From: Zychaea mexicana
Lineage: Eukaryota; Mucoromycota; Mucoromycetes; Mucorales; Lichtheimiaceae
Reading direction: 5' to 3'
Assembly: GCF_025766255.1 (NCBI RefSeq)
Contig: NW_026516712.1
Span: 124,001 to 188,000, forward strand
Length of the DNA stretch: 64,000 nt
The translations under genes and the position numbers were made by a program. Below the pieces are notes generated by a model. It was given only the letters and a program-made list of their open reading frames with translations. It was not told where the DNA came from and did not search any database. Shown here in pieces: positions 47,671-59,767 of the stretch; the first letter of the stretch is position 1, and each line of letters opens with the position of its first letter.

Positions 47671-48077
47671 GACGGTACATCCGATTTGTTAGCTACTCCT
47701 TTCCTTATTACTCCTCTCGCTTGTTTTCCCCTGGCTTCTTGCACATTTTCCTTTGCCGCTGCCATTATCTTAACAGGCCCCCTTTTTTTCTCCATTGCTG
47801 TTTACTCTTGCCTTCTCGTCTCTGGTTCTCATTTTCTCTCTTCCTTTTCCCAATATCTTACTGTCCTTTCTCTTTTTGCTCTAGTGTCTCTTCTTTTCTT
47901 GTTTGCCTCGCTTTCTCTCTCTGTTTCTTCTTTTTCTTACCTTCCTAGCAATTCTAATCACTCTACTACCTACTACTACTATTATTATTTACCTCTTGTC
48001 GACTCCAAAACTAATACATCATTAGTCGGATAGAGCAAAAAAAAAAAACCTAACGACCGACATTGATATAAACGTCC

Positions 48078-50825
48078 ATGAAATACGGCCTTGAATTACA
48101 AGAAAATATATTTGCGCCATGGCGACTATCATATATTGCCTACGACGTCTTGAAACAAGAGCTAAAGTCGCGACAACTGGACCATGGTTGGACAGAGCAA
48201 GACGAGACCGACTTTGTACACTTATTAGACAATGAGTTGGCCAAAGTATATGATTTTGTCAATGCCAAACTGTCCGAGATTGATGCCCGTATACTCTACT
48301 GCGAACGAACCATACAGACGTTGCAAAAGAACCGAAACATGGCGTCGGACGCAAACTACAGCATGATGGACGAAGCACTGACCGAAATCCTGTTTGACGT
48401 CAACGACCTGTCTCGATTCACGCGTGTTAACTTTACGGCGATCCAAAAAATTTTGAAGAAGCATGACAAATGGACGCACTTGAACTTGAAGCAAGAGTAT
48501 GTAAAGAAACTGCGACACAAGCCGTTGGATAAGCAGCGATTCGACGTTGCCATCATTTACATTTCTGCACTGCACGATATCTGTCGGAACCGAGGCAAGC
48601 AGAACATGGGCAACTCTGCTGCAGGCGGGGATCAGAATGCATTTGAACGCGCCACGGCCAAGTACTGGATCCATCCAGATAACATCACAGAGGTCAAGGC
48701 TATCATCATGCTGCACCTGCCCGTCTTGATTTTCAACAAGGATAAAAAATACGAGCCCTCCGATGCTGCCATCTCCAGTGTTTATTTCGATAACTCCAAT
48801 TTTGATTTGTACACTGGCCGTCTCCAGCGTGATGAAGGTGCAGAAGCCATCCGGTTCCGATGGTAATTGCTGGATTTCTTTTGCTTTTGCAGCTTGGCAA
48901 CAAATAAGAGAGCAACAACGAACGATCGCACAGCTAATCCAAAAACTCTCTACGACCCCACGAAACCCCTACATTGACCCCCTCCTTATTTTTTGCCTTC
49001 ATTTTTTCTATAGGTATGGACCAGTGGAGAACAAAAGCATTTTCATTGAACGAAAAACCCATCATGCTGCTTGGCTCGAGGGCGCCTCAGTCAAGGACCG
49101 GTTTCGTCTAGACGAAAAGGATGTAAATGCTTTTGCAGAAGGGCGCTATACTGCCGACATGATCGCCAACGATCTGCGTCAAAAAAACCTAGATCAAGCA
49201 ACGATCGATAACGTCCATTTCATTGCCAACGGCGTTCAAGAGTCCTTCCGCGAAAAGCACCTTGAGCCCATGCTGCGCGTGTTTTACAACCGCACTGCTT
49301 TCCAGCTGCCCGGTGACCAACGACTACGTATTTCGCTCGACACGGATCTGACGTTTATCCGTGAAGACCATTTGGATAGCAAGCTGCGACGACAGCCACC
49401 CAACAACTGGCGACGCAACGATTTAGGTATCGACTATCCATTCAATTACGTTGATCCAACTGACATTCTGCGCTTCCCCTACGCGGTCCTTGAAACAAAG
49501 CTGCAGACACATTTAGGCCAGGAGCCACCAGACTGGCTCTCTTCGCTTATCGAGAGTCATTTGGTTCATGAAGTCCCGCGCTTTTCTAAATACCTTCATG
49601 GAGGTTAGTTGACCCTTCCATTTCTTTCTATTTTTTCTTCCCCGCCCCCGCACCCCCACTGAGTGCATAATACTAATGTAAACAACGCCGGGTTTATAGC
49701 ATGTCACTTTTATCGCGAACGACTTCCTCTCCTGCCCTGGTGGCTAAGTGAAATGAACGTTGATATCCGGAAACCGAGAGCTGAAAACATTGGCCTAACA
49801 CGATCAAGAAGTTTCAAACCTCTTATCGATGGTCGCTATCGACGTGCCATGATTGAACAAAAAGAACGTATCAACCAACGGGCAGTGGTTGATGGCGCTT
49901 CTCCCCCTTCACCTCGAAGGCAACGAACGAATTCGACGCAAGATACGAACGGTGCATGGCTCCCAATCTCTCGAAACACCGACTATGCAGTGTCCATGGC
50001 AGATGGCGCAGCAACCAGAAGCGATGCTGCAACAACCACAGCAGCAGGCGATAATTCACCGCCACCTCCACCGCCACCGGAGAAATCGAAAAGCTATTAT
50101 GCAAACATTAACAGCAGCAGTCGACTTTTGGCTCCAACATACAATACCGACACCAATATCAGCAGCAACATTGGCGGCGAGTCTCGTGCTACGAAATGGA
50201 TCAATCGCATGTGGGGCGATAACCGTGAAAACGGTTTTGGTAGATCTGTTGATGACGACACAGGCAGTGACCCATACCGACGCCAGAAGGTCAAAGTACG
50301 AGTGGAGCCTAAGGTGTTCTTTGCCAACGAACGTACTTTTATTTCGTGGCTCCAGTTTTGTGCTTTGTTACTCACAGTTGCATTGAACTTGCTCAACTTT
50401 GGTGACGGTACCTCGCGCGCAGTTGGTGGCGTGTTTATTTGTATTTCTGCAAGCGTTGCAGTCTACGCTTTATATCGATTCGAGAAGCGAGCATGGTAAT
50501 GTGTTTACATATAAGATGTTTCTAGCAGCAGCAGGACGCAATCTTTGTACATTTGACTGACAAATCATCCTTTACTATCTTCGTTTGACTCTTAGGATGA
50601 TTAATCGTCGTATCGACGGCCGTTACGACGATCTTTGGGGTCCTGCAGTTCTGTGTACTCTTCTCGTTATTGCCCTTATCGTAAGTTTCTTCCTATAATC
50701 GAGGAGGCGGGGGGTGGAGGAAGGGAAAGGAAAAATGAACCACTATTATTGTAACTGGCAATTACCGACGCTTACTTGTATACGTACTCCTTGAATAGGT
50801 CAACTTTTACCTTCGGTTCAAATAA
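48078..50825 (+). CDS. VTC-family vacuolar polyphosphate polymerase (SPX-catalytic-DUF202; VTC2/3/4 type)
   Basis: Five exons, 48078-48862, 49014-49603, 49700-50495, 50596-50680 and 50799-50825, give 760 residues. The SPX domain (1-150) begins [15 protein letters not shown] and has the Lys surface QKILKKHDK that binds inositol pyrophosphates. The tunnel-fold polymerase (about 228-460) shows [27 protein letters not shown] (two catalytic Arg), ERKTH, and AVLETKL with its Glu. A poorly conserved linker of about 200 residues includes a poly-Pro run. Three membrane helices of the VTC1-like DUF202 domain (from about 671) follow, with RFEKRAWMINRR and GPAVLC. VTC makes polyphosphate from ATP and moves it into the vacuole. 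Catalytic residues look intact, favouring a VTC4-like catalytic role, but VTC2/3 is not excluded. Confidence 0.93.
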
Positions 50826-52121
50826 GCCGACATTACTCCCTCCTGACGGCGCGGGCAGCATATTGTATCAAAGAGCTAAAAAAAAAAAAATTAAAAATAT
50901 ACTTTCAGCAACAGCAAGAACAACAACAACAACAGCAGCAGCAACTATTCAATTACTATTACCCACTTTCCCAAATGTTTATTTCTCCTTCACATTTCTG
51001 ATCCACACTTGCTACATCGGCGCACAGTAGCAGCAGCAGCAGCAGCAGGATCAACCATTTCCCTTCCTATTGTCATGTGTTATTAACCGTATATCTGTGC
51101 GCTTCTCTTCTCTTTTTTCAGTTTTGTGATGATGGTCATTCTATAGCAGAAGTAACCACTATAACAAACTCATTTTTTTTTCAGGGGACTCCAAGGAGTG
51201 ATTTGGGATAATGATAATACCCGAGATGTTGTTGTGCAACACCACCATCATCTCTACTCATCTTCCCTCCATGCACTCCTTGAATTCCGAGTTCTCTACA
51301 CTTGTCAACCCGACCCATCTACTTCTCCAAATCTGATAGTCTTTTATATCATTCAATGCACATGCACTATTACTACCACTACTACTACTACTACCACTAC
51401 TACAACCACCATCATCACAATTTGCATTCATGCAACAATGCTATTCATATTCTTTCTTTTGCTGGAGCAATCACTTTTGTATTTTACTCCCACTTCTCTT
51501 CTTCCCCTTTACCTTTGACACACATCCCTTTTTTTTCTTGGTTGAGTTACTTCTTTTTCTTCTTTCGTTTTCCTTTTTTCCTATATTTGATACACATCGA
51601 AGATGCTTATCACGGATTACAGTTTATCCAATAAAAACTTTGATATCTTGATCCTCCTCCTATATGTCTTGGGTCAAAGCCACGACAGCATGCGTGTTCA
51701 CAAAAGTATGATAGACTAATTGACTCGCATCGCTATTGTTTAGATTTCATGATAAAGAGAACTCGATTTAACTTTATATACATTCTCAAAGATGATTGTA
51801 TCAAACATATGCTGATAAAACAGCCAAATGGAGGACTTCTTCACCAGTAGAATGCTTTGCTTCGAGCGCATATGTGAAAAACTGAAAGGGCTGAGAGAAC
51901 AGCAGCAGAGTTTGCTGATCTTTTATAACATACTTGGACAACATATCCTCTAGCGTGCCTTGTTTTACTTTTGGAGGCTAAAAAAAGAATATTCGTGATC
52001 CTCGACTATTAGACTGCTCATAGCTAGTGAGACTCGTTCATTGATACACGCATATTAGAGAAACCGGAGCTTCGAGAGACTCAAGAGATCTTTTCCTTTT
52101 ACCCAAGAACGATACACAAAT
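50826..52121. other. Intergenic region with trinucleotide repeats
   Basis: CAG/CAA runs at 50925-50945 and 51028-51048, an ACT/ACC run at 51375-51408, then pyrimidine-rich sequence and, from about 51900, the upstream region of MED6. No gene supported. Confidence 0.55.
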
Positions 52122-53540
52122 ATGCAGCGACCTTCAACCGAAGATCTAACTAGCGTAGAATGGCGTGATACCAATTGGTTAGAGGTATATATACGATATT
52201 TTGTTCTCTTTTTGACCACGATGGACAGAAAAGAAAGTAATTCATGGAATGCGTGGTAGCGCGTTGGAGGATTTCAAAATCAACAAATGGTCCTCGATTA
52301 CTTTGCAATGTCTCCGTTCTGGGATCGTCAGTGCAACAACCAAGTACTTTCTATGCAAACACAATATAACGATTTACGACAACCTTATGAAGCAACTGTT
52401 GAAGCATTAAGGCAAGCGTGATTTTCCTCGTTATCTATTTGTTTCGTATAGATTAAAAATGACTGAACGGACGAAACAAACGAACGAACGACAACCGCAT
52501 TCATTACACACATACACGCGCGTGCGCATGCCCGACTCGAAGAAAGAAGAGGACAAAAGCTAAACAATTAAGGACACCATTACTCTTCAATTTATTCAGA
52601 AAGATGACCGGTATTGAGTTCGCGGTGGTGCACGAACAACCTCCTGTATGGATGATCCAAAAACGGTATAGACGAGGGCCTGAACCGAACGATGGTAAAA
52701 GAGCAGCTTTGTTATTAAAAAAAGTATTGTGCAAATACTTTGATCTAACATGTGTGGTTATATATGACCATAGTGAATCCAATTGCTACGTACTATATCA
52801 TGGGCGCAAATGTATACCAATCTCCTACAATCTATTCTGTGATTGCTAACCGTTTAGTAAGTATCATAAATGACAATGGTAGAAGAGAAGGCTAATTATT
52901 TAGGGATTCTAGTTAACGAGTCTGTTCCATGTCAACAGCGCTTTCAAAGAAACACAAAAGTGGATGGATTTCCATCCTGCGAAAGGATACAGCTGGAAAT
53001 CCTCTAAACCAGCATCAACAGACAAATCCAAAGGTATATTTACATATTTCCTGGTGTTGTTGGTATGGTTTAATAAAAAAACAAATTGGCGAACTCTTTT
53101 CTAGGTCAACAAGGAGGAACACTTCGTGCACGAGAAAACCAAGAGTTTCGGCATTGGATGGATCGTGCCATTGAAGCTTCAGCTTTACGAATAGCACAAA
53201 ATCGGTTTGTTCCAGAGCAGACAGTGGTAACCAATACACCTGAAGTTAGCAGCCTGGCATCCGTTGGGACGGTAGGCTTTTTTGTTCTCAATTTCCATTG
53301 CCAGTTTGCTAAAAAAAAAATTGTTGGGCATGTTTGCGACAACTCATCATTTGGTACTCTTTTTTAAAATCTAGTCGTCACAGCATGGCAACAGAGGTAA
53401 GTTATTGTGGAGTAGTATATCACTGATGAGGCATGCTAACGAGGTACACTTGTGCAGAAGAAGCGGGCGGAAAGCGGCAGCGTAAAAAGACGGACGAAGG
53501 CAACATCAGCAAGCGTAAAAAGAAATCCACTGGCAAATAA
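52122..53540 (+). CDS. MED6: Mediator complex subunit 6
   Basis: Eight exons, 52122-52184, 52260-52411, 52600-52694, 52774-52856, 52913-53033, 53105-53271, 53375-53396 and 53458-53540, give 261 residues. The Med6 core is obvious: EWRDTNWLERVGGFQNQQMV, LDYFAMSPFWDRQCNNQ, RKMTGIEFAVVHEQPPVW, ATYYIMGANVYQSPTIYSVI, and FHPAKGYSW. A basic Lys-rich tail (GGKRQRKKTDEG...KRKKKSTGK) may serve as a nuclear localisation signal. MED6 is a head-module protein that links Mediator to RNA polymerase II. The second intron starts with GC (AG|GCAAGC at 52412), the only donor that keeps LRKMTG in frame. One exon is just 22 nt. It converges on SND3. Confidence 0.95.
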
Positions 53541-53751
53541 CCCGTATTATTTTATATATTATAATTATTGTACATAAAAGAAAGATTACTGCTGCAATCT
53601 GGTATGAAAATTATCCCCGTTCTTTTTTTTTTTGTGATATTTAAGTGTAATATAAGGTGCGTTTGTTGGTGTCGTTGAATAATGTCAAAATACTCTTGGG
53701 AACTTCTCTTTTTCTATCGATCCCATTTTTATTGTTTCTTTTTACTTTTTT

Positions 53752-54615
53752 TTACTCGGCCTTCATTGCCTTCTCTGCACGCTTGATGGAAGCCTTGTCG
53801 GTCTTTGGCTGCTTGCCTTGGGGCATAAAACCGAACGGCGAATCAGCCCGGAATGGACGGCGCAAAGGACCGGACGACGTACTCTCGCCCCAAATATGAA
53901 TACGCGCTTCCTTGCTGGTAAAGAATGTCTTGAACACCATGATCGACTGGATAATCAAGGGCTGCACAAACTTGAATTGAAGATGCAAGAATCCAATCAT
54001 GGCAATACCCGTAAAAGATTGCTTCATCACCTTTTTGATTTCGGCCACATCATAGTCTAGATACGACGAGTACACGAAAAGCATCCATTTCAATCAACGA
54101 TATTTCGTTCAGTTATAATCCTCCCTCAAACACAATAGCTTCTCTGTCTTTCGCCATAACACCCATCACTCTTTCTCTCCAAGATCTCTTCTCTGTTTCC
54201 CTTACCTTTATTTGTGGTGCTGACAAGCTTTTCCTCTGACTGTGTACCATCCCACTGCTGTTGAGCAGGTTCGACGTAACGTAAGGACGTTGTATCTAGA
54301 CACGATCCCAAAACCCATGTCAGCAAGAGTCCACCCGAGATGTCCATACTACCAATCACACGCAATCTTGGGTAGACCCGGACGAGCAATATATAACAAG
54401 CAAAAAAATCTTTTCTTACCATTCTTTTTGTTTACTTGCCAAATCAACCAATAGTTCATGCCAATGGCAATGAACTGGCATGTCAAATACAATATACGGA
54501 GCGACCACAAGTACGAAGGCTCTTCCAGCGGCAATCGCTTGGTGACTTGCCGAATGCCCATGAAGAAGGCAAAGTTGAAAAGGGGATGGTTAACTACGCG
54601 TGATAAGGATAACAT
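53752..54615 (-). CDS. SND3: SND3/PHO88-family ER membrane protein
   Basis: Three exons, 54615-54420, 54295-54206 and 54056-53752, give 196 residues, close to yeast Pho88/Snd3 (188). Family marks: two N-terminal hydrophobic segments (LFNFAFFMGIR and LRILYLTCQFIAIGMNYWLI), SLRYVEP, EEKLVSTT with the following DYDVAEI, GIAMIGFLHLQFKFVQPL, an IHIWG turn, PLRRPF, and a Lys-rich end with TDKASIKRAEKA. In yeast the protein acts in SRP-independent targeting of membrane proteins to the ER and was first found through phosphate uptake. The stop lies 211 bases from the convergent MED6 stop. All introns are GT-AG. Confidence 0.94.
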
Positions 54616-55208
54616 GGTACTTGTATGTGATGGGAAGAAAGTGATGAGTGTGAGAGAAAGAAGAGAGTGTTGTGTGGAAGCGGGTATCCAACGCGGATGT
54701 TTCTATCGCGAACACTAAGCTAGGAAATAACCAATGGCAACAACGCCTGGGGAAGCTGCTGGCAAACCTTAAATCAAGATAATTCGATAATGGTCAATTT
54801 AAGCTCTCTTTGCTGTGTAACATACGAGGGTTTCCCAATCAATCTTTCTCTCAAAAAGAAGAGCCCTTGATCGAGATGCTGATTCAGAGGTAAAGTATAT
54901 GCACAGAATAATCAAGGAGCAACATGACCCTCCGCTATGCACATACAGAAAACCCGACCGATATAACCACATTATTATTGCTATTCTTTCTTTTTTCTTC
55001 AGTTTATTCAATTAATGGAACGGCATAGATTATGAAGGTTGGTATGGTACAGATATTAATGGAAGAAAAGAGCAACAGAGATAAGAAATGTCTAAATTGA
55101 TTGTGTGTGATTGTGATGGAATGAAATGGTGGAATGGTGGGATTGGTTTTATAAGCTGAACAAAAAAAAAAAGGAGGGGGGAGGAAAGAAAAAGTCGGGA
55201 TGGTATGT
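54616..55208. other. Intergenic region
   Basis: Upstream region of SND3 and downstream region of the Mso1-like gene. A/T-rich with no supported gene. Confidence 0.5.
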
Positions 55209-56972
55209 CTAGAAATAACCTCCTCCTCTTTCAGCATAGCGATTTGAAGAAGAAAACTGGTTTGGTATATCACGTGGACCGCGCACACGGTCTCGAGGTG
55301 GCGAGCCGTATCGGTTGCCGTAATAATCTGATGAAGTAGATGGTGATATGTCGTCATTATATCGGCCGGGGGATCGTGCTCGAGCGGATGATGGTGGTGG
55401 CCCGGCACGTCGATCGCTTAGATAATTCCTAGATGTTGCTGAACTGTAATCGTCATGATCATAACCATGATGCGCTGGTCTAGTAGTAGTAGTAGTAGTA
55501 GGTGGTGGTGGTGCTCTCTCCACATGGCCATAACGCCCACCGCCACTTGCTGCTGCTGTCGTATTACTTCTAGATGACATTTTCCAACCCTCGTTTTCCT
55601 GTCGTTCTGGACGACGGTAAGTGGCACTTCTTGCAGTAGGAGCGCGGTCGTCATATGCATCGTGATCCACATGGCCACCGCCACGTCGGTACGAAGAACG
55701 TTCGTCGTAAGCACTACTTGTATCCATAGCAGGAGGAGGAGGAGGAGGAGGATGGGCAGCACGCCTGGATTGACGGTCATCAGCAGCAGCATAACCGTTG
55801 TTGTTATCAGCAAGGGGAGCTCGTCGCTGCTGACGCAGTTCCTCTCGCTCTCGTTCTCGTTGTGACATTTGTGGTTCTGGATTGGCCTCCCATAACTTTT
55901 GCTTACGCCCGGATGCTCGTGCTTGTCTGGGATGGTCGAGCGGTGGCAGCATGCTGTCGTCATCTTCGTAGCTACGACGGTTGCTTTGTGGCTGTTGTCG
56001 AGGTGCGCGTTCATCGTAAAGCCATCGAGGTAAGGGCTCGTGCTTTTTCTCGTAGTATTCTCGAAGTACTCGTGATACATGCGATTCACCCTCCCAATCA
56101 GACTCATCCGACTCTATATTTCCCGCGTGAGCACACACACACATAAACTCTTTTTTTTTCTCACTCTCTCGATTGTTTCAAGTGGAGAAAAAGAAGCCAT
56201 ACCAGGGCCACGATCATCACGCGAGGGTATCTTGTCCGCCATGTTTTGCGTTGCTTGCACCAGCTTTCCCCATAACTTTGCACTTTGTTTGGGCTTCTCG
56301 TCTAATACAACCAATTCCAATCCAGTCCAGTCAATGAGAAATAAAGTTCTGGTGCCTGAAATGATAGACAGGAGAAAGAAAGAGAGGAGGTGTGGGATGG
56401 TATCATCCCACCATCCACAACTACACACGCAAACTGTACTTACATTTCTCGTTCAGCTGCTTCCACTTTTCATTCTGTCGTACTTTTCCCCATAACTTTT
56501 TGCCAGACTGCTGTGGCGAGGAAGAATCGCTCGAGGTTTCGGGAAGATGAGCAGCAAAGTTATTGTAATAAAACGAATCGTCATCATTGTCGCCTTGGCC
56601 ACTATTGCCATTCTTCATGTTATTGTTACTTGGTGACCGAACAAATCGGGACCATTTGCTGCCGGTAGAAGTTGCCGAGGAAGTGTCAGAGGGGGCATGC
56701 TGGTTGAATGTACTGCTCGAGGTGGATGAAGCAGCGGATGTAGGTCTGGATCGACTTTCACTGTCGTATGAAGGTACGGGTTTTCGAGGCACTCGTAAGT
56801 TATCGTCGTGGCTACTCGTAGTGGCACTAAACTTTGTTGGTAATGGTGGCAATGGTGGACGAACGACATCTTGACACTTGTGCCGAGCAGGATAGAGGCC
56901 AACATCTTGACCACAGTCTTTACAACAGACTACGACCCTTGAAACACGGTAATCTACCGCTTGAGCACCCAT
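55209..56972 (-). CDS. Disordered protein with possible Mso1-like Sec1-binding segment
   Basis: Three exons, 56972-56444, 56355-56203 and 56113-55209, give 528 residues. The N-terminus has a small Cys/His cluster (VVCCKDCGQDVGLYPARHKC) and a Pro-rich stretch. The motif LWGK recurs (KKLWGKVRQ, AKLWGKLVQATQNMADK, then KLWEAN). After an acidic ESDESDWE comes HVSRVLREYYEKKHEPLPRW (about 230-250), which resembles the short Sec1-binding segment of fungal Mso1 proteins (HVSRVLR.YY.....P.P.WL). The remaining 280 residues are Arg/Ser/Tyr/Gly-rich and disordered, with poly-Pro. If the Mso1 reading is right, it would regulate Sec1/SNARE-dependent exocytosis at the plasma membrane. That assignment rests on one motif and is tentative; the gene model itself is well supported. 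Confidence 0.75.
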
Positions 56973-58245
56973 ATTCTGTTTTTTGTTGTTCTTTTCGCGG
57001 GTTCGCAAGTCAGGTTACGTTGAAACAAAGAAATAAGTAGAAAAGAGAGCTTTTTGACAAAGAGTTTGAGTGAACAAGTGAAAGAAAGAAGAAGAAAAAG
57101 CAAAAAGGGAGGCTCGCAAAAAAAAAAAGGGAAAAGGAGTTTAGTGTATTTCCTGGAAAAGAAGATTGCCTTGTTGCAACTCCACGCATTTGGCTGCTCT
57201 TTGAGTGCCTCCACACACACACAGAGATACGCTTCTTAAAGCCTCCATGTCACTTGGCCTTGGTTGCACATCCGTCATTACATCACTAGTGCAATATGTA
57301 CGTACAGGAACATGCGACCATTACATGCATTGCCACGCTCATTGTAACCAGGTCTATCCTGTTACAGCACAAACACTAATGATAAACAGCTGGTGATGTT
57401 TACGGGCATTGCAACCGAAAGGGTTCATGTTACACAAGTAAGACCCTCGTGCTTCAAATGACTGTGCGTGCTTCGCTTCCTCCTTACTTGGGTACTGATA
57501 AATTGCAATGATGTGTTGTGAGAAACGGGTGATGTTACTTGCAGAGAAAGGGATAATGCTGTTAAGGTCCCAGGGGGTCGAGTGTCTTCCCTTTTCTTTG
57601 CAGGCTTCTACATTGGCTTCGTACACAATGACCTCTTGACAACAGCAACAGCAATAATGCTGCTATTCATGTCATATTGCCACGTTTTAATCAAAATGAC
57701 AAATTGGCTGGAGCCAAGTAACTGGTATGGATCGCCGCGCAAAGTCTGCATACTGGCTTCAAGTCCATGGCATTCATTTGCTCGAGTATAGAGTAACAGT
57801 CACTTATTCTAGAAGAGTTATCCGCGTGCGCCAAGGAGGTTCTTGGCGGCGGATGTCGTTACAGCACACAGCAAGTGAAAGTGTCAAACGACGCTAATAC
57901 TGTTTCACTTTTATGAATTCATGCAGTATGGCGTCAATAAAAATAAACACAAAGCAATCTCAGCAAACCATCGAGCAAAAGGACTATTTTTATAAATTTT
58001 GGTTTTTGGGTGAAGAACAGTGATAGGAGGAGTAGCTGTGTAATACATGACTTTAAAACAGAAAAAACTATGCTAAAAGGTAAAAGAAGAATGCATGCGA
58101 ATAAGTACAATTTAAAATGAATATACAAGAATTATGTGGTTTATGTTAGATGGGCCAAGAACGAAAGAATACTAGAGTCATAATGTGGTACGTATGACTT
58201 CACATTATCGTTCTTTTCGCCGTAGTGGCCACCATAATGTATTGC
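56973..58245. other. Intergenic region
   Basis: About 1.3 kb. Upstream of the Mso1-like gene it has purine-rich sequence (57020-57160), then no gene or repeat of note. Confidence 0.5.
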
Positions 58246-59767
58246 TTATGGTATCTCGTGGACCCCTTGGCGCTTCTCCGGATCATTGAGTATGGATTGT
58301 CTACTAACTAGCGGGAACGGACAATTTGGTAATGTCAGGAATGTTGAAGCTGGGAGATCAAACGGCGTTACAAATTGTCCGTTATTCTCATCACTGTTGA
58401 TTTCTTCTTCTTGTTTATCTGATGATGTTAAAGGAGGAAACGAATGGGTATAACCCGACGACGACGACGAAGGATAGAATAAGCGTTCTAGATTGTAGGA
58501 TGAGGTCATCGCAGTATCGCTCATTGATGCTTTTTCTTCTGGTCTTTGAATGGTCGTTGAACTTGTTGCAAAACCATATCGAGATCGTGCTGGATAGTGT
58601 AATAGTTTCCGATTGACTAGGGATAGTGCGTATTTATCATCTTTGTCAAGAATACTTATTTGTTTCTGTGGTTCTTGTTGATGTTGCTGCTGCTCTCGTT
58701 CCGAGGTGCTTGATGGTCGAGATCGAATTGTAGACTCAGCTATAGAATCAGTCGTTGACTGGTGATGACTGTTTACGCTTGGTACTAATGCTATGGGGTT
58801 TGGTCGTGTTGTAGTAATGAATTGTTGCTGTTGTCTGGTGTTTGTCGTCGTTGAACTGTCTTCGACACTGTAGCTGGATAAATTACGGATGGACATGCTG
58901 TCGCTACTACCGGTATCCGAGCTCCAGGCCGTTTCATGCTCGCCCAAATTATTATTCGTCTGGGTAATTACATCGTTTGCTGTGTCGTCATGTAAAGCTG
59001 AGGAACCGTTGGGCGCTGTCGCTGCGAATATTGCACTGTATGTCGATGAAGGAAACTTTGAAATAGATTGATGTATATCGTGCTGATGCTGATCCCAATC
59101 GTCGAAAAATGTAGCGCTTACAATCATTGGTTCTCCTGGTGGTAGTGAAGTCAGCTTGGGATCTTTACGCGTGTCGTTGTCGCACAACTTTTTGTCGTCT
59201 CCTCCCGTTGTCGAGGTTCGTCGCTGTGTATGCCATACAAGGATACCTACGGCAATAACTGCTACCAGACCGGCACCACTAGCACCAACAATGCCAGCAA
59301 TGACATTTTTGTTGAGTTCTTGTTGCTCTTGTGGTTCTTCTGCTGCATTATTTTGTATATCATCATCGGGGAATTTTGGTAATTGTTGCTGTTGATTTCC
59401 TTCATCGTCTATTAGTTTTGTTGATGGTGATTTTGGATGATGAGGCTGTGCAGCTACCAAGTTTGTTTCTACTACACGAGCAGCACGGAGCTCTTCGTCT
59501 TGTTCGCTGGCAGTTGGCACGATTAAAAAGTCGGATGCCCGATATGATGCTGATATGCTTTCAATGGAATTTGCAGTAGCAGTGTGATTGGCGGCTAACG
59601 TACATTAATTCTCTCTCAGTATCCTTCATTTTAAAAAAATTATGGTTTTATTTATTGTTAATCAGAAACTCACAAGTTAACATACTACTAGTTTCTTCCA
59701 GCGGTATCGCAGGTGCTAATAAGGGCGATAGTAGTAGCGCGCATATTGTATAGTAGAATAGCTTCAT
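58246..59767 (-). CDS. Predicted single-pass (type I) membrane protein, unknown function
   Basis: Two exons, 59767-59674 and 59594-58246, join (SSMLT|S|ANHTAT) to 480 residues. A signal peptide MKLFYYTICALLLSPLLAPA is followed by a short extracellular part of about 90 residues. One strong membrane helix lies near 125-150 (NVIAGIVGASGAGLVAVIAV and the following GILVWHTQ), then a stop-transfer QRR. The cytoplasmic tail of about 330 residues is Ser/Thr/Gln-rich and has FDDWDQHQHDIHQSISKFPS and SYNLERLFYPSSSSSGYTHS islands. The glycine-rich helix plus Ser/Thr-rich tail resembles fungal wall-sensor or mucin-like receptors only in layout; the extracellular part is too short for typical WSC or Mid2 sensors and lacks a Cys domain. 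Function unknown. Confidence 0.72.
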
